A stretch of DNA of 64,000 nt from Dyadobacter sp. (GTDB lineage Bacteria > Bacteroidota > Bacteroidia > Cytophagales > Spirosomataceae), in assembly GCF_017744695.1 (NCBI RefSeq), contig NZ_JAGIAS010000001.1, positions 835,013 through 899,012 on the forward strand. The letters are read 5' to 3'. Positions 10,473-19,858 of the stretch are shown piece by piece (the stretch's first letter is position 1; every line of letters starts with the position of its first letter). Below the pieces are notes generated by a model, which was not told the origin of the DNA, did not search any database, and saw only the letters and a program-made list of their open reading frames with translations. Both the position numbers and the translations under genes were made by a program.

Positions 10473-11489
10473 TTATTCGGCAGTCGGGCGCTCCCCATTT
10501 GCGCAAATCATGAACTCCATGACCTGGTAAGGCATCATGTTGTTGTGCGTCTCGTTGTCACCTACCCATCCGATCGCCTCCGAATGCATCGGCGCGCCGG
10601 TACCCTTTTTCGAGGCAAAGACGTTGGGGGCCGGGCGCTTGCTTTTGTCATTGGCCCAAACGCTGAGATTAGGTTTGTCGTTGTTCACGCCCTCGTTGGC
10701 GGTTGGGATGTGGTTATGCGCGGGCATTTGTGCCTTGGTAAGTTTCACGGCAGCCTCTCCGGCTTGCTCTCCCAATTCGTAATGCGTAAGCGCCGGCGGC
10801 GTACCGCAACTTACCAGCGCACGCCCGCGCAAATCAGGTAGCCGGAATGTGCGGTTTTCTTGCCCGCCATAAGTATACCTGATTACCGAAAACAGCCCGG
10901 AGTACTGTTGGATCTGCAACTCGCGCCCATCACATTTCAACCAGGTCCCGTCACCGACGAAATTGGCAAAGGGCTTGATCGCCCCTGTGTATTCAAGTAC
11001 ATCCTTATAGTCTTGTTCGGCCCTATCACCCTTCAGGGCAATGCAGTAATTGAGTGGCAGGTAGGGCGACATATTGTTATGACCTGCGTCTTCGCCGGAA
11101 ACAGCCAGGGCTTCCAGGTGCATTTCGCTATCCTTTGCCGACACATAACCCACATCCGAAGCCCAAAAGTGCTCGGCGGGGCTGTTCACATCGGCCGGCA
11201 GGGAACTGGCCATTGCAGCATGGTTGTGCTTCGGCATTTCCTTGGTGGTAAGGACATGCTTCTCTACGCCCGCACGAAAAAAGGCCGGGCGGTTTGCTCC
11301 GCTGTCGATCAGCACCCTTCCTCGCAGATCGGGGAGACGAAATTCCAATCCCTCGCCTCCAAATCGGTAATTCAGCTGTTGAAACAATTCAAAAAAATCA
11401 GGAACTTTCAAAAGTGAGCCATCACATTTAGCCCAGCCTTTTGGGGCGTACGAAAAAGAAAACAGTCTGATTTCTGATACTACTGGCAT
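10473..11489 (-). CDS. Tail-collar domain protein with two collar repeats
   Basis: Two copies of GWAKCDG...FRLPDLRGRVL / GTWLKCDG...FRLPDLRGRAL and H.H..PNN/NMMPY motifs. Confidence 0.85.
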   Translation of the reverse strand: MPVVSEIRLFSFSYAPKGWAKCDGSLLKVPDFFELFQQLNYRFGGEGLEFRLPDLRGRVLIDSGANRPAFFRAGVEKHVLTTKEMPKHNHAAMASSLPADVNSPAEHFWASDVGYVSAKDSEMHLEALAVSGEDAGHNNMSPYLPLNYCIALKGDRAEQDYKDVLEYTGAIKPFANFVGDGTWLKCDGRELQIQQYSGLFSVIRYTYGGQENRTFRLPDLRGRALVSCGTPPALTHYELGEQAGEAAVKLTKAQMPAHNHIPTANEGVNNDKPNLSVWANDKSKRPAPNVFASKKGTGAPMHSEAIGWVGDNETHNNMMPYQVMEFMICANGERPTAE

Positions 11490-11520
11490 AAGATTGAGTA
11501 TTTAATGTTGGAAAGGATCA

Positions 11521-12027
11521 TCAGGGGTGTGGGGGAAAAATCCCTCCCAACGCAATAATATAGTTGACCGCCAATACCGGGATACGGTTCTCGTGTCCTT
11601 CACCACTGCCCTCCATGCCGACGCTTTCGGTGTGCATGGCCACTTTCCCTGGCTGAGTGTTGTACTGCGCCGCCCTTTCGGAAATGGCGCACCAGAGTCC
11701 GTCGACGGCAGTCGGGAGATTAGCAACATTAGAGGTACTGCATCCTACCAGGTGTCTGTGTCGGGGAAGGTTTGCTGTGGTAAGGCTTACCTTTTCCTCT
11801 CCCCCCTGCACCCCGACAGCATAATTTCCGCCTTCACCCAGCGGGATCCTCGACCGCAGATCAGGTACACAGAACTTGTCTAACCCGTTGCCTCCGTAAG
11901 TGAACTGGATCAATGAATACAGGGCCTGCTGTTCTGCCACTAATAACTCGGCTCCATCGCAAAGACGCCAGCCCTCCGGTATTCGCCCACCGGCAAAGGG
12001 GCGGATTTCCCCAACGTAGTAATCCAT
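11521..12027 (-). CDS. Tail-collar domain protein (single domain)
   Basis: MDYYVGEIRPFAGGRIPEGWRLCDGAELLV...FCVPDLRSRIPLGEG...NRIPVLAVNYIIAL. Confidence 0.85.
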   Translation of the reverse strand: MDYYVGEIRPFAGGRIPEGWRLCDGAELLVAEQQALYSLIQFTYGGNGLDKFCVPDLRSRIPLGEGGNYAVGVQGGEEKVSLTTANLPRHRHLVGCSTSNVANLPTAVDGLWCAISERAAQYNTQPGKVAMHTESVGMEGSGEGHENRIPVLAVNYIIALGGIFPPHP

Positions 12028-12205
12028 AATGTAAAAGGTTTTTGAATAGGTAAATGATAGAAGATGTTGTAATGTCCGGCTCGGCGATCAGGTGCTCAAA
12101 AGGCCTCCCCGGACATCAACAAATAAAGCCTATGATGTAACCGAAGGCCAAAAAAACGGTGTCACAAAAACGTCACAATTATTAAAATACGGTCACAAAA
12201 TGCAC

Positions 12206-12241
12206 AAAACCCGCCCTGAATCATTCCAGAGCGGGTTTTGT
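12206..12241. terminator. Terminator-like hairpin in a divergent intergenic region
   Basis: AAAACCCGCcCTG-aatcattc-CAGaGCGGGTTTT, T-rich on both strands. Confidence 0.6.
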
Positions 12242-12268
12242 TGTTAATTCAAAGAAAATCCGAAAACG

Positions 12269-12625
12269 ATGTCACTCCCCGAAAGGTCACCCTACATACG
12301 CGTACTACCAGGCGCTGCCACGCTCGACATTATCCTTAAAAACACCCATTTCCCCGACGGTCTGCTCGACGAAGCAATCCGGTTTTTCGTGGAATGGCGG
12401 GACGGGGTTCCGGTTTTGGTATTTCAATTCAAAAGTGCCTCCTACGATTTCAGCGAACCGCTCATTCCCGCTGAGCTGAAAAATGGCGAAACCGGTTGGT
12501 TGCAGCACCCCATTGTTTCGATACGGTTGCTACTGGCAGATACCGTCATCTCTGACCAGGTGGCGGAGCAAAGATTTACATTGGCCCATCACGAGGCCGG
12601 AAAAATCAAGAGTAGTCTTGAATGA
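12269..12625 (+). CDS. Hypothetical protein (118 aa)
   Basis: Intact ORF with non-shadow composition, adjacent to hairpin elements; no family recognised. Confidence 0.5.
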   Translation: MSLPERSPYIRVLPGAATLDIILKNTHFPDGLLDEAIRFFVEWRDGVPVLVFQFKSASYDFSEPLIPAELKNGETGWLQHPIVSIRLLLADTVISDQVAEQRFTLAHHEAGKIKSSLE

Positions 12626-12632
12626 AAGAACA

Positions 12633-12803
12633 ATGCCGTCAGGCATGTAACATTGGTAGTAAAGCAAACGATATAACCGTCGACGAATGCCTCTGGGCAT
12701 GTAACAACACAGATCAGGCTTGTACTGTTGTTGGATCCCTGGCGGGATTTCCGTAACACTTTCAATCCGTTTGATTTCTACCAATGTTACATCGCTACGC
12801 GAT
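12633..12803. repeat. Cluster of four REP-like short hairpins, each followed by GTAACA
   Basis: ATGCCgtcaGGCAT-GTAACATTGGTAG (12633-12659); ATGCCtctgGGCAT-GTAACAACA (12687-12707); ATCCCtggcGGGAT-ttcc-GTAACA (12735-12758); reverse strand ATCGCgtaGCGAT-GTAACATTGGTAG (12803-12778). Confidence 0.8.
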
Positions 12804-12804
12804 T

Positions 12805-14325
12805 TCAATACCCCGGATTCTGCGGCGCAAGGTTCGGGTTCACCTGCAATTCGACGCGAGGTAGCGGCATCAGGTAATCCCTGCTGGCATTGAATGTTTC
12901 ATGTGGTTCCAGCGAGTTGGGGCCTTTGAAAACCTTTTCTCCCAGGTTCCGCCGTTTGATATCGTACCAGCGCTTGTATTCAAATGCGAGTTCGAGGCGG
13001 CGTTCGTCCAGGATCAGGTCGATCAATGCGTCTTTGGCGAGGCCTGTTTTCACGTCTTCGGGAAAAGTCGTCTGCCTGCCGGCCCAGTTTCTGGCCCGCG
13101 CCCGGATCTGGTTGATATAGCCCAGCGCCTCCGCATTCGGTCCATTCACTTCCACCGAGGCCTCGGCGGCAATCAGCAATATTTCCGCATAGCGCATGGC
13201 GGCATAGTTATGATCGGAATCGCGGCCCTCCGAATTAGAATTACCTGCAAAACGGGCATATTTGGCGATATGCGGTCGTTTGGTATTCGTAAACTCGGTG
13301 TACGGAACGAGCTTGCCGCCGATGAGCAATGAATCTTCAAAACTCACTTCTTTGCGGTAATCGCGATCGTCCCAGGTATTGTATACTTTCAGCGACGGTA
13401 CGATCACGCTCCATCCGCTGCGTGGTGCATCGCCTCCGCGTACACCGGTCATCGGCGCCATAATATCGTCGTTGGCCCCTCCTTCACCGGATTTCATACC
13501 AAGGAAATCAATGTCGAAAATATGCTCCTTCATATTCGAGGCCTGCGGTGCTTTGAACAGCGTCTGAAAGTCCGCTTCCAACGCGTAGCCGAACTTGTCT
13601 TTGCTGTCGATCACCCATTTCGCTTCGGTATAGGCCTTCTGAAATTGGCCCATTGTGAGGTGTACGGAAGCCAGATAGGAAGCGGCCGTACCCTTCGTAG
13701 CACGGCTCCGCACTTCCGCCGGCTGCTTGTCTGGCAACCATTGCTTGGCAAATTCCAAATCGGCTATAATGTTGGTATAAATGGTAGCCGCAGGCGTTTT
13801 GGAAATGGATTTAACAGACTCAGGGTTACTGATAAAATAATCGATGTAAGGAATATCACCAAACACCTGCACGAGGTGAAAATAGGCGAATGCGCGGATA
13901 AAACGGGCTTCCGCCATGAGCGGGTTACCGGTATTTTCAGGCAGGCTAAGCTGCTGTGCACCGAAAATAGCTGCATTCGTGGAGCTGATCACCTGGTACC
14001 AAACCGGCCAGAACTGGTTGACCATGTTATTGTTGTCATCCATATTGAAGTCGTTCACCTGCTGGCGTTCGGCTGGCGTACCACGGTCGCCGATATCTTC
14101 CATATCGCTGCGGAGCATGAGCGCCGAAACAAACTGCCGGCCGTAAAGACGTTCGGTCGCTATCCAGCCATAGGCGCCCATAATGGCCGTTTCCACATCT
14201 TTGGAAGTCCTGAACAGCGACTCGGGTGCGAGTAAGCCGACCGGTTTCTCGTCCAGGTCCGCGCAGCCCAGCAGCAGCGAAACCGCCGCGGTCAGGAATA
14301 TTGATCTATTGAATAAATGCTTCAT
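12805..14325 (-). CDS. susD: SusD/RagB family outer-membrane lipoprotein
   Basis: Lipobox LLLGCADLDEKP; AEARFIRAFAYFHLVQVFGDIPY; C-terminal DERRLELAFEYKRWYDIKRR...NPNLAPQNPGY. Confidence 0.92.
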   Translation of the reverse strand: MKHLFNRSIFLTAAVSLLLGCADLDEKPVGLLAPESLFRTSKDVETAIMGAYGWIATERLYGRQFVSALMLRSDMEDIGDRGTPAERQQVNDFNMDDNNNMVNQFWPVWYQVISSTNAAIFGAQQLSLPENTGNPLMAEARFIRAFAYFHLVQVFGDIPYIDYFISNPESVKSISKTPAATIYTNIIADLEFAKQWLPDKQPAEVRSRATKGTAASYLASVHLTMGQFQKAYTEAKWVIDSKDKFGYALEADFQTLFKAPQASNMKEHIFDIDFLGMKSGEGGANDDIMAPMTGVRGGDAPRSGWSVIVPSLKVYNTWDDRDYRKEVSFEDSLLIGGKLVPYTEFTNTKRPHIAKYARFAGNSNSEGRDSDHNYAAMRYAEILLIAAEASVEVNGPNAEALGYINQIRARARNWAGRQTTFPEDVKTGLAKDALIDLILDERRLELAFEYKRWYDIKRRNLGEKVFKGPNSLEPHETFNASRDYLMPLPRVELQVNPNLAPQNPGY

Positions 14326-14345
14326 TGTGATGTCCGTTTAATGCT

Positions 14346-17300
14346 TTAAAAACCCAGGTTCAGGCCGATGGTGTACGATTTCGCGTTCGGGTAGCTGCCG
14401 TAATCGAGGCCGAGGTTACGGTTGCTGTCGGTATTGCCATCCGACGAGTAATTCACTTCGGGGTCGTAGCCCTTGTATTTGGTGAATGTCAGGATATTTT
14501 GGGCGCTGGCGTAAATGCGCAGCTTGCTGATCCTGAGCTTTTCGAGCACCGGTTTGGGGAAATTATAACCAACCGCCAGGTTTTTCATGCGAACGAAGCT
14601 GCCGTCCTTGACCCACCGGGTCGATACCCTGCGCGTACGGCCAACCGCCGCTTTGGGTACATCCGTATTCGTATGGGTCGGCGTCCAGCGGTTCAATGCC
14701 TCGGTGGTTGCATTGTTGATCGCCGAAAGCAGGTTGAGCTCCATTAATGTGTAGCTCAGCAGGTCATTGCCTTTCGAAGCCTGGAAAAATACATTCAAGT
14801 CAAACCCTTTCCAGCTGAAATCATTATTCATGCCCCAGGTATATTTGGGATGCGGGTTGCCGATAATGGTGCGGTCGTCGCTGTTGAGCATGCCATCGGG
14901 CTCCCCGGTAAGCTGGCCATTCGCGTCCTTTTTACCATTAATATCCCTGAACTTCTCCCCTCCCGCCGTCACTTCAAAGCCGCCGCCGGGAATGAAGCTA
15001 TCGCCCTCCTGGTACACGCCGTCGTAGATCCAGCCATAGAAGCTTCCAACCGGATATCCTTCCCGCAGAATCTGCGTTTGGCCCATCCCTACCATATGTC
15101 CCGGTGCCGAGCCGTACAGAATGTCGGTTCCTGCGGGCAGTTTCAGGATTTTATTACGGTTCAAAGAGAAATTGATATCCGTGCTCCATTTGAATGCGCC
15201 CACGAGGTTGCGGGTATTTAAGGTAAACTCAATCCCCTTGTTTTCCACTTCGCCGATATTCTGCAATTGGTTGGTATAACCCGAATACTGTGGTAGCTGC
15301 ACGCTGAACAGCAGATCTTTGGTAACCCGGCGGTAATAATCCGCTACGAGGTTAAGGCGGTTATTGAACAAACTCACATCCGCACCCACATCGAACTGAT
15401 GGGTCGTTTCCCAGGTAAGATCGTCGTTAGCGACGGTTGTCGGGCGCACCGCATTCACCGGTGTCCCGTTGATAACGGCATAAACATTCGAGAAACGGGC
15501 CATTGTCTGATACGGCTCGATGGCCTGATTGCCTGTCAAACCATAGCTCATACGCCATTTCCATTGGCTGATAGCCGAAATGTTTTGCATAAATGGCTCG
15601 CTCGACATTTTCCAGGCGAATGCGCCGGAAGGAAACGTGGCCCATTTGTGGTTTTTACTAAAATTCGAAGAGCCGTCCTGGCGGATATTAGCGGTAAAAA
15701 GGTATTTATCAGCCAAAGAATAGGTCAACCGGGCATAATAGGATGCCAGCACCCATTCCGTCAGCCCTGAATTCGGGCTCTGCCATACCGACGAACCGCC
15801 CAGGTTCCAGTAAGAAACCGCGTCTGTGATAAAATTCTGCCCTGAGCCGCCCCAGGTCTCGCTGGATGATTTCTGATAGGAATAGCCGGCCATCACCGAC
15901 AAATCGTGTAATGCGCCGATTTTCTTGTTGTAAGTCAAATAGTTCTCGTTCAAAAGCAGCGTGCTTTTCGAGCCGTTCACTGTCGCCGCCCCGCCCACAT
16001 TCCGGCCGTCGTTCAGCGTCGTGGGCGTGAATGTGCCGGTGCGGCCGCTGTTCGTGGTGGCGCCCAGCGTGACCCTGAATTTCAGGTCTTTGAGGATATT
16101 GTATTCCGCATAAAGGTTACCCTGGATGCGGTCGGCCAGCGACTCGTTTTGCAGCTGCGTGGCAATCGCATAGGGGTTATCGATCGGATCGCTGAGGCGT
16201 CCTACCGTGAACCGGCCATTGGCGTCACGGATGGGCTGGTCCGGCTCGAATTTCAGTGCCGCCGACATTACGCCAGGTGTAAGCCCACCCGAGCCTTCCT
16301 GTGTTTTCGATTGCTGACGTGACACCCGTTGCGCAAAGAGGTTCAAACCCAGTTTCAGCCTTTTGGTAGCATTGATATCGATATTACTCGTCACTGAATA
16401 CCGCTTGTAACCCGAATTGAGAATAATGCCCTTCTGATCGTAATAGGCGCCCGACACGTAGTATTTCACCGCCTCGCTGCCGCCTGCTACCGACAACTGA
16501 TGGTTCTGAATGCCGCCCCGGCGAAAAATCTCGTCCTGCCAGTCCGTATCGGCCCCTTGCGAAACGATCGTCGGCCGCGCTTCCTGCACATAGTCCAGGA
16601 ACTGCTTCGCATTCAACAAATCGAGGCGATTTATTTCTTTCTGGCTGGAAATAGACGTATTGAAATCGATGCGGGGCTTTCCCGAGGTACCTTTTTTGGT
16701 AGTTACCATAATCACGCCGTTGGCGCCGCGTGACCCGTAAATGGCTGTTGCCGAAGCATCTTTCAGGATTTCAATGGATTCGATGTCCTCTGGCGGGGGT
16801 AATGTACCGCCCACAAAGCCGTCAACCACGTAAATCGGGTCGCTGCTGGCATTAATGGAAGTCCCCCCGCGTATCCGTACTTTGAATGACGAGCCAGGTT
16901 CACCGTTATTGGCCTGGATCTGCACACCTGCCGCGCGACCCTGCAATGCCTGGACCGTCCCGAGTGCCGGATAGGCTGTCAGCTCCTGCGACTTGACAGA
17001 CGCAACCGAACCCGTAATATCGCTCTTTTTGACAGTACCATAACCGACCACCAGCACTTCTTCGAGTGATTTCTGGTCGGTTTTGAGGGCAATGTTAATC
17101 TCCGTCCGGCTGCCCACCACCACCTCTTGCGGTTCGTAGCCTACAAAACTGTAAATGAGCACCGTATTCGTATTTTCGACCGCCAAAGTATAGTTCCCAC
17201 TGGCGTCCGTGGACGTGCCCGTTTGAGTACCCCTCACAAGGATGTTCACACCAGGTAATGGTTCCTTGTTCTCCGAATCCGTCACGCGGCCCTTGATCGT

Positions 17301-17732
17301 AATTTCCGTGCCGGCCTGCCAGCCGCTTTTTACCGAAGCCTCCGGCTCACCTGTGCCCCATTTCGGTGTTTCCGACGGGCGGATCACGATATTCTTACCC
17401 GAGACTTCATAGGTAAGCCCCAGCGGCACCAGAAATTCTTCCAATACCTTGGAAAGCTCCTGATTGGATTGCTGGATCGTCACTTTCCTGCCCGACTGGA
17501 TCATTTTGGAACTGAAAATGAACCGGACGCCCGCCTGCTTTTCGATCTGGTGCAGGACTTTCTTTACTTCCAGGTCCTGGGCTTGCAGGCTGATGCGCTT
17601 ATTCAGCAGCTCCTGTGCGCGCACCTCCGCCGCGAACGCATTCCCGACCAGCCAAACCGACATTACCAATTGCGCGACGCTTATCCGCATAAGAACTAAC
17701 CATTTACGATGGAACTGTACCGGTATTTTCAT
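14346..17732 (-). CDS. susC: SusC/RagA TonB-dependent transporter with N-terminal STN domain
   Basis: STN domain, carboxypeptidase-like beta-sandwich, EEVLVVGYGTVKKSDITGSV, SIEILKDASATAIYGSRGANGVIMVTTK. Start at MKIPVQFHRKW (17732). Confidence 0.93.
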   Translation of the reverse strand: MKIPVQFHRKWLVLMRISVAQLVMSVWLVGNAFAAEVRAQELLNKRISLQAQDLEVKKVLHQIEKQAGVRFIFSSKMIQSGRKVTIQQSNQELSKVLEEFLVPLGLTYEVSGKNIVIRPSETPKWGTGEPEASVKSGWQAGTEITIKGRVTDSENKEPLPGVNILVRGTQTGTSTDASGNYTLAVENTNTVLIYSFVGYEPQEVVVGSRTEINIALKTDQKSLEEVLVVGYGTVKKSDITGSVASVKSQELTAYPALGTVQALQGRAAGVQIQANNGEPGSSFKVRIRGGTSINASSDPIYVVDGFVGGTLPPPEDIESIEILKDASATAIYGSRGANGVIMVTTKKGTSGKPRIDFNTSISSQKEINRLDLLNAKQFLDYVQEARPTIVSQGADTDWQDEIFRRGGIQNHQLSVAGGSEAVKYYVSGAYYDQKGIILNSGYKRYSVTSNIDINATKRLKLGLNLFAQRVSRQQSKTQEGSGGLTPGVMSAALKFEPDQPIRDANGRFTVGRLSDPIDNPYAIATQLQNESLADRIQGNLYAEYNILKDLKFRVTLGATTNSGRTGTFTPTTLNDGRNVGGAATVNGSKSTLLLNENYLTYNKKIGALHDLSVMAGYSYQKSSSETWGGSGQNFITDAVSYWNLGGSSVWQSPNSGLTEWVLASYYARLTYSLADKYLFTANIRQDGSSNFSKNHKWATFPSGAFAWKMSSEPFMQNISAISQWKWRMSYGLTGNQAIEPYQTMARFSNVYAVINGTPVNAVRPTTVANDDLTWETTHQFDVGADVSLFNNRLNLVADYYRRVTKDLLFSVQLPQYSGYTNQLQNIGEVENKGIEFTLNTRNLVGAFKWSTDINFSLNRNKILKLPAGTDILYGSAPGHMVGMGQTQILREGYPVGSFYGWIYDGVYQEGDSFIPGGGFEVTAGGEKFRDINGKKDANGQLTGEPDGMLNSDDRTIIGNPHPKYTWGMNNDFSWKGFDLNVFFQASKGNDLLSYTLMELNLLSAINNATTEALNRWTPTHTNTDVPKAAVGRTRRVSTRWVKDGSFVRMKNLAVGYNFPKPVLEKLRISKLRIYASAQNILTFTKYKGYDPEVNYSSDGNTDSNRNLGLDYGSYPNAKSYTIGLNLGF

Positions 17733-17829
17733 AAATTTGAACGGTTTTGTTAATTGAAACTTGGCAAAATCTTCCTCCTCATCCCATTTGCATGAGATGT
17801 GACGGTCTGCTAACCACTGAGGATATCCG

Positions 17830-17866
17830 AGCCGGCCATGTTGGCGCATGGGCCGGCTTTTTATTT
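17830..17866. other. GC-rich hairpin between fecR stop and susC start
   Basis: AGCCGGCCATG...CATGGGCCGGCT followed on + by TTTTTATTT. Confidence 0.5.
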
Positions 17867-19010
17867 AGTTATTTCTACAACCTTTTCCTTCCACCACGAT
17901 CCGCCCGTCGATGCTTTTATAGCTGGCATCTACGGCTTTGCAAATCAGATCGAGCTTCTCGTAAAGCGACATTTCGGTGAGTGTGGCAGTGATGGGGCAC
18001 TCGTCCATGACGTTCTTGTCGTAAATAATATCGATACCGTAAGCGCTCTGCAACGCGCTGAATACGGTCGACACAGGCGCTTCGTCGAATTCAAAATGCG
18101 GCGCCGGGCCAGCGTCGGCAATTACTTCAGGCTCCGGAACAAGACTTTTAGTAATCTTCACCGTTTTACGTACAAATACCACCTGCTGGTTGGGTTCGAT
18201 CACCATCCCCGTCAGTTCCCGCGAACTTTGTTTTTCCGTCGCTTCGGGATCTTCCCTCGAATACACGGCCACTTTCCCGGTTTTAACGGCGACTGAAACC
18301 TCCTGTTCATTCGCAAAAGACCTTACTGTAAAACTTGTCCCTAAAACTTTGGTTACCAAACCATTGGCATACACAAAGAAGGGTCTGGCGGGATCCTTCG
18401 CTATATCAAAAAATGCCTTCCCCGAAAGGTACACTTCCCGCCGGGTGGTACCCTGGCCGTCGCCGCCCGGTTTTATGCTAAAATGTGCGAGGTAACTTAC
18501 TTTACTGCCCGGGTCGAGCGTAATGCGGCTGCCGTCTTCGAGGTCGATCGCCAGTGGCTGCGCATTGGTGTTCACGGTTTCGCGCATCTCGGTATTTGCG
18601 GCGGCTACCAGTTGGTCGTAGCCGATCACCTTGGGTTGTTGGTGGCGCAGCCATAATATCCAGCCAAATCCGACCAGCAACACCAGCATAGCGGCAAAGC
18701 GCACCACGCGGCCCGTGTACCAGGGCGAATAGCTGTTTTCGGAACGGTCGGAGCTCCTCGATTCGAGCCTCTCCACGATCCGCTCCACCGCCTTCCGTTT
18801 TTCGGGGTTGCTGAGCGATGCGTTGGCCGGGCGAATGGAGAGGACCAGTTGCCGGGCGCGCTCCACCATTTCACGCTTGTCAGGATTGGCAGCCAGCCAA
18901 TTTTGCCAGGTTTCGTCGTCTTCCCGCGTAGGGTTCAGCACCCAATTGCGGAACGATTTATCCCAGACAAACTCCCCCAAACTGAAATCGCGGTAACGGT
19001 CCATGGTCAA
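17865..19010 (-). CDS. FecR-family anti-sigma factor (FecR domain + DUF4974)
   Basis: TM segment, LEDGSRITLDPGSKVSY...REVYLSGKAFFDIAKDPARPFFVYANGLVTKVLGTSFTVR. Confidence 0.92.
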   Translation of the reverse strand: MTMDRYRDFSLGEFVWDKSFRNWVLNPTREDDETWQNWLAANPDKREMVERARQLVLSIRPANASLSNPEKRKAVERIVERLESRSSDRSENSYSPWYTGRVVRFAAMLVLLVGFGWILWLRHQQPKVIGYDQLVAAANTEMRETVNTNAQPLAIDLEDGSRITLDPGSKVSYLAHFSIKPGGDGQGTTRREVYLSGKAFFDIAKDPARPFFVYANGLVTKVLGTSFTVRSFANEQEVSVAVKTGKVAVYSREDPEATEKQSSRELTGMVIEPNQQVVFVRKTVKITKSLVPEPEVIADAGPAPHFEFDEAPVSTVFSALQSAYGIDIIYDKNVMDECPITATLTEMSLYEKLDLICKAVDASYKSIDGRIVVEGKGCRNN

Positions 19011-19104
19011 AATTTAGCTTTTCAAACACCATTAGACCACCCCGGCAGCGGGATACTGTATTTTTCGGATTTTTTTTGAAATTTTTAAATGAAGCATTTC
19101 AAAT

Positions 19105-19722
19105 CTAAAACGATAAGGCCCAAGCGAGTGAAACAATGGCCTTCCAATGCGATTTGATAAACTTGAATGCCTCTTGCAGCAAATTGGAAACGGACTGAGG
19201 CTGAATATCCATAACGAGCGCGATCTCTTCGCGCTCCATATCGTTGTAAAAACGAAGGAAGACGGCTTCCTTTTGCCGTTTGGGAAGCTCGTTAAGCATT
19301 TCGGTCATCCGGGCCGCCAGCAGGCGATCGTTTTCAGACTCGATCAACTGATATTCGGCAGTGAATTCCAGGTCAAAAACGATGTCGGATTCATTATAAT
19401 AATCCATGCAATCCATCCGCAGGCGCGAAGCAAGCCGGTGCAGGCGGCGGCGCAGCGAGGCGAGCAGGTAAGGCTTCGGCGGGATTTCGGGGTTTAATGC
19501 ATCCCTCTTTTCCCAAACACCCAGAAAAACATCCTGAATGCAGTCCTTGATCAGCTCACGGTCGCCGTTAAACTTCGTTCCATAGTGGAAAAGGAGGTCG
19601 TAGGTGCGATCGATAAGGTGTTCATAAGCGGTGACATCCCCCGCCAGCATTTCCCGCCACAGCTGCTGCTCTTCTTCCAAATGCAGGGTCAGACGGGGTT
19701 CTGAACGGGTTAAAGCCTTCAT
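19105..19722 (-). CDS. ECF RNA polymerase sigma factor
   Basis: Sigma-70 region 2 (YEHLIDRTYDLLFHYGTKFNGDRELIKDCIQDVFLGVWEKRD) and region 4 (LPKRQKEAVFLRFYNDMEREEIALVMDIQPQSVSNLLQEA). Confidence 0.9.
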   Translation of the reverse strand: MKALTRSEPRLTLHLEEEQQLWREMLAGDVTAYEHLIDRTYDLLFHYGTKFNGDRELIKDCIQDVFLGVWEKRDALNPEIPPKPYLLASLRRRLHRLASRLRMDCMDYYNESDIVFDLEFTAEYQLIESENDRLLAARMTEMLNELPKRQKEAVFLRFYNDMEREEIALVMDIQPQSVSNLLQEAFKFIKSHWKAIVSLAWALSF

Positions 19723-19858
19723 GAAAACGGATGAATTTATAGCGAGGTTTGCAGACCAAAAGCAGCCCTGGCGACTTTCTTACTATTATCCATCTCATTT
19801 AATCTCCAAACATTTATACACGCAAAACTAACGCCGCCCCTATACGCTGACGCCGTCA

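Noticed and set aside
10473-12027. Prophage
   Set aside because: Only tail-collar domains; no capsid, terminase, portal, integrase or lysis genes, and a T9SS protein follows.
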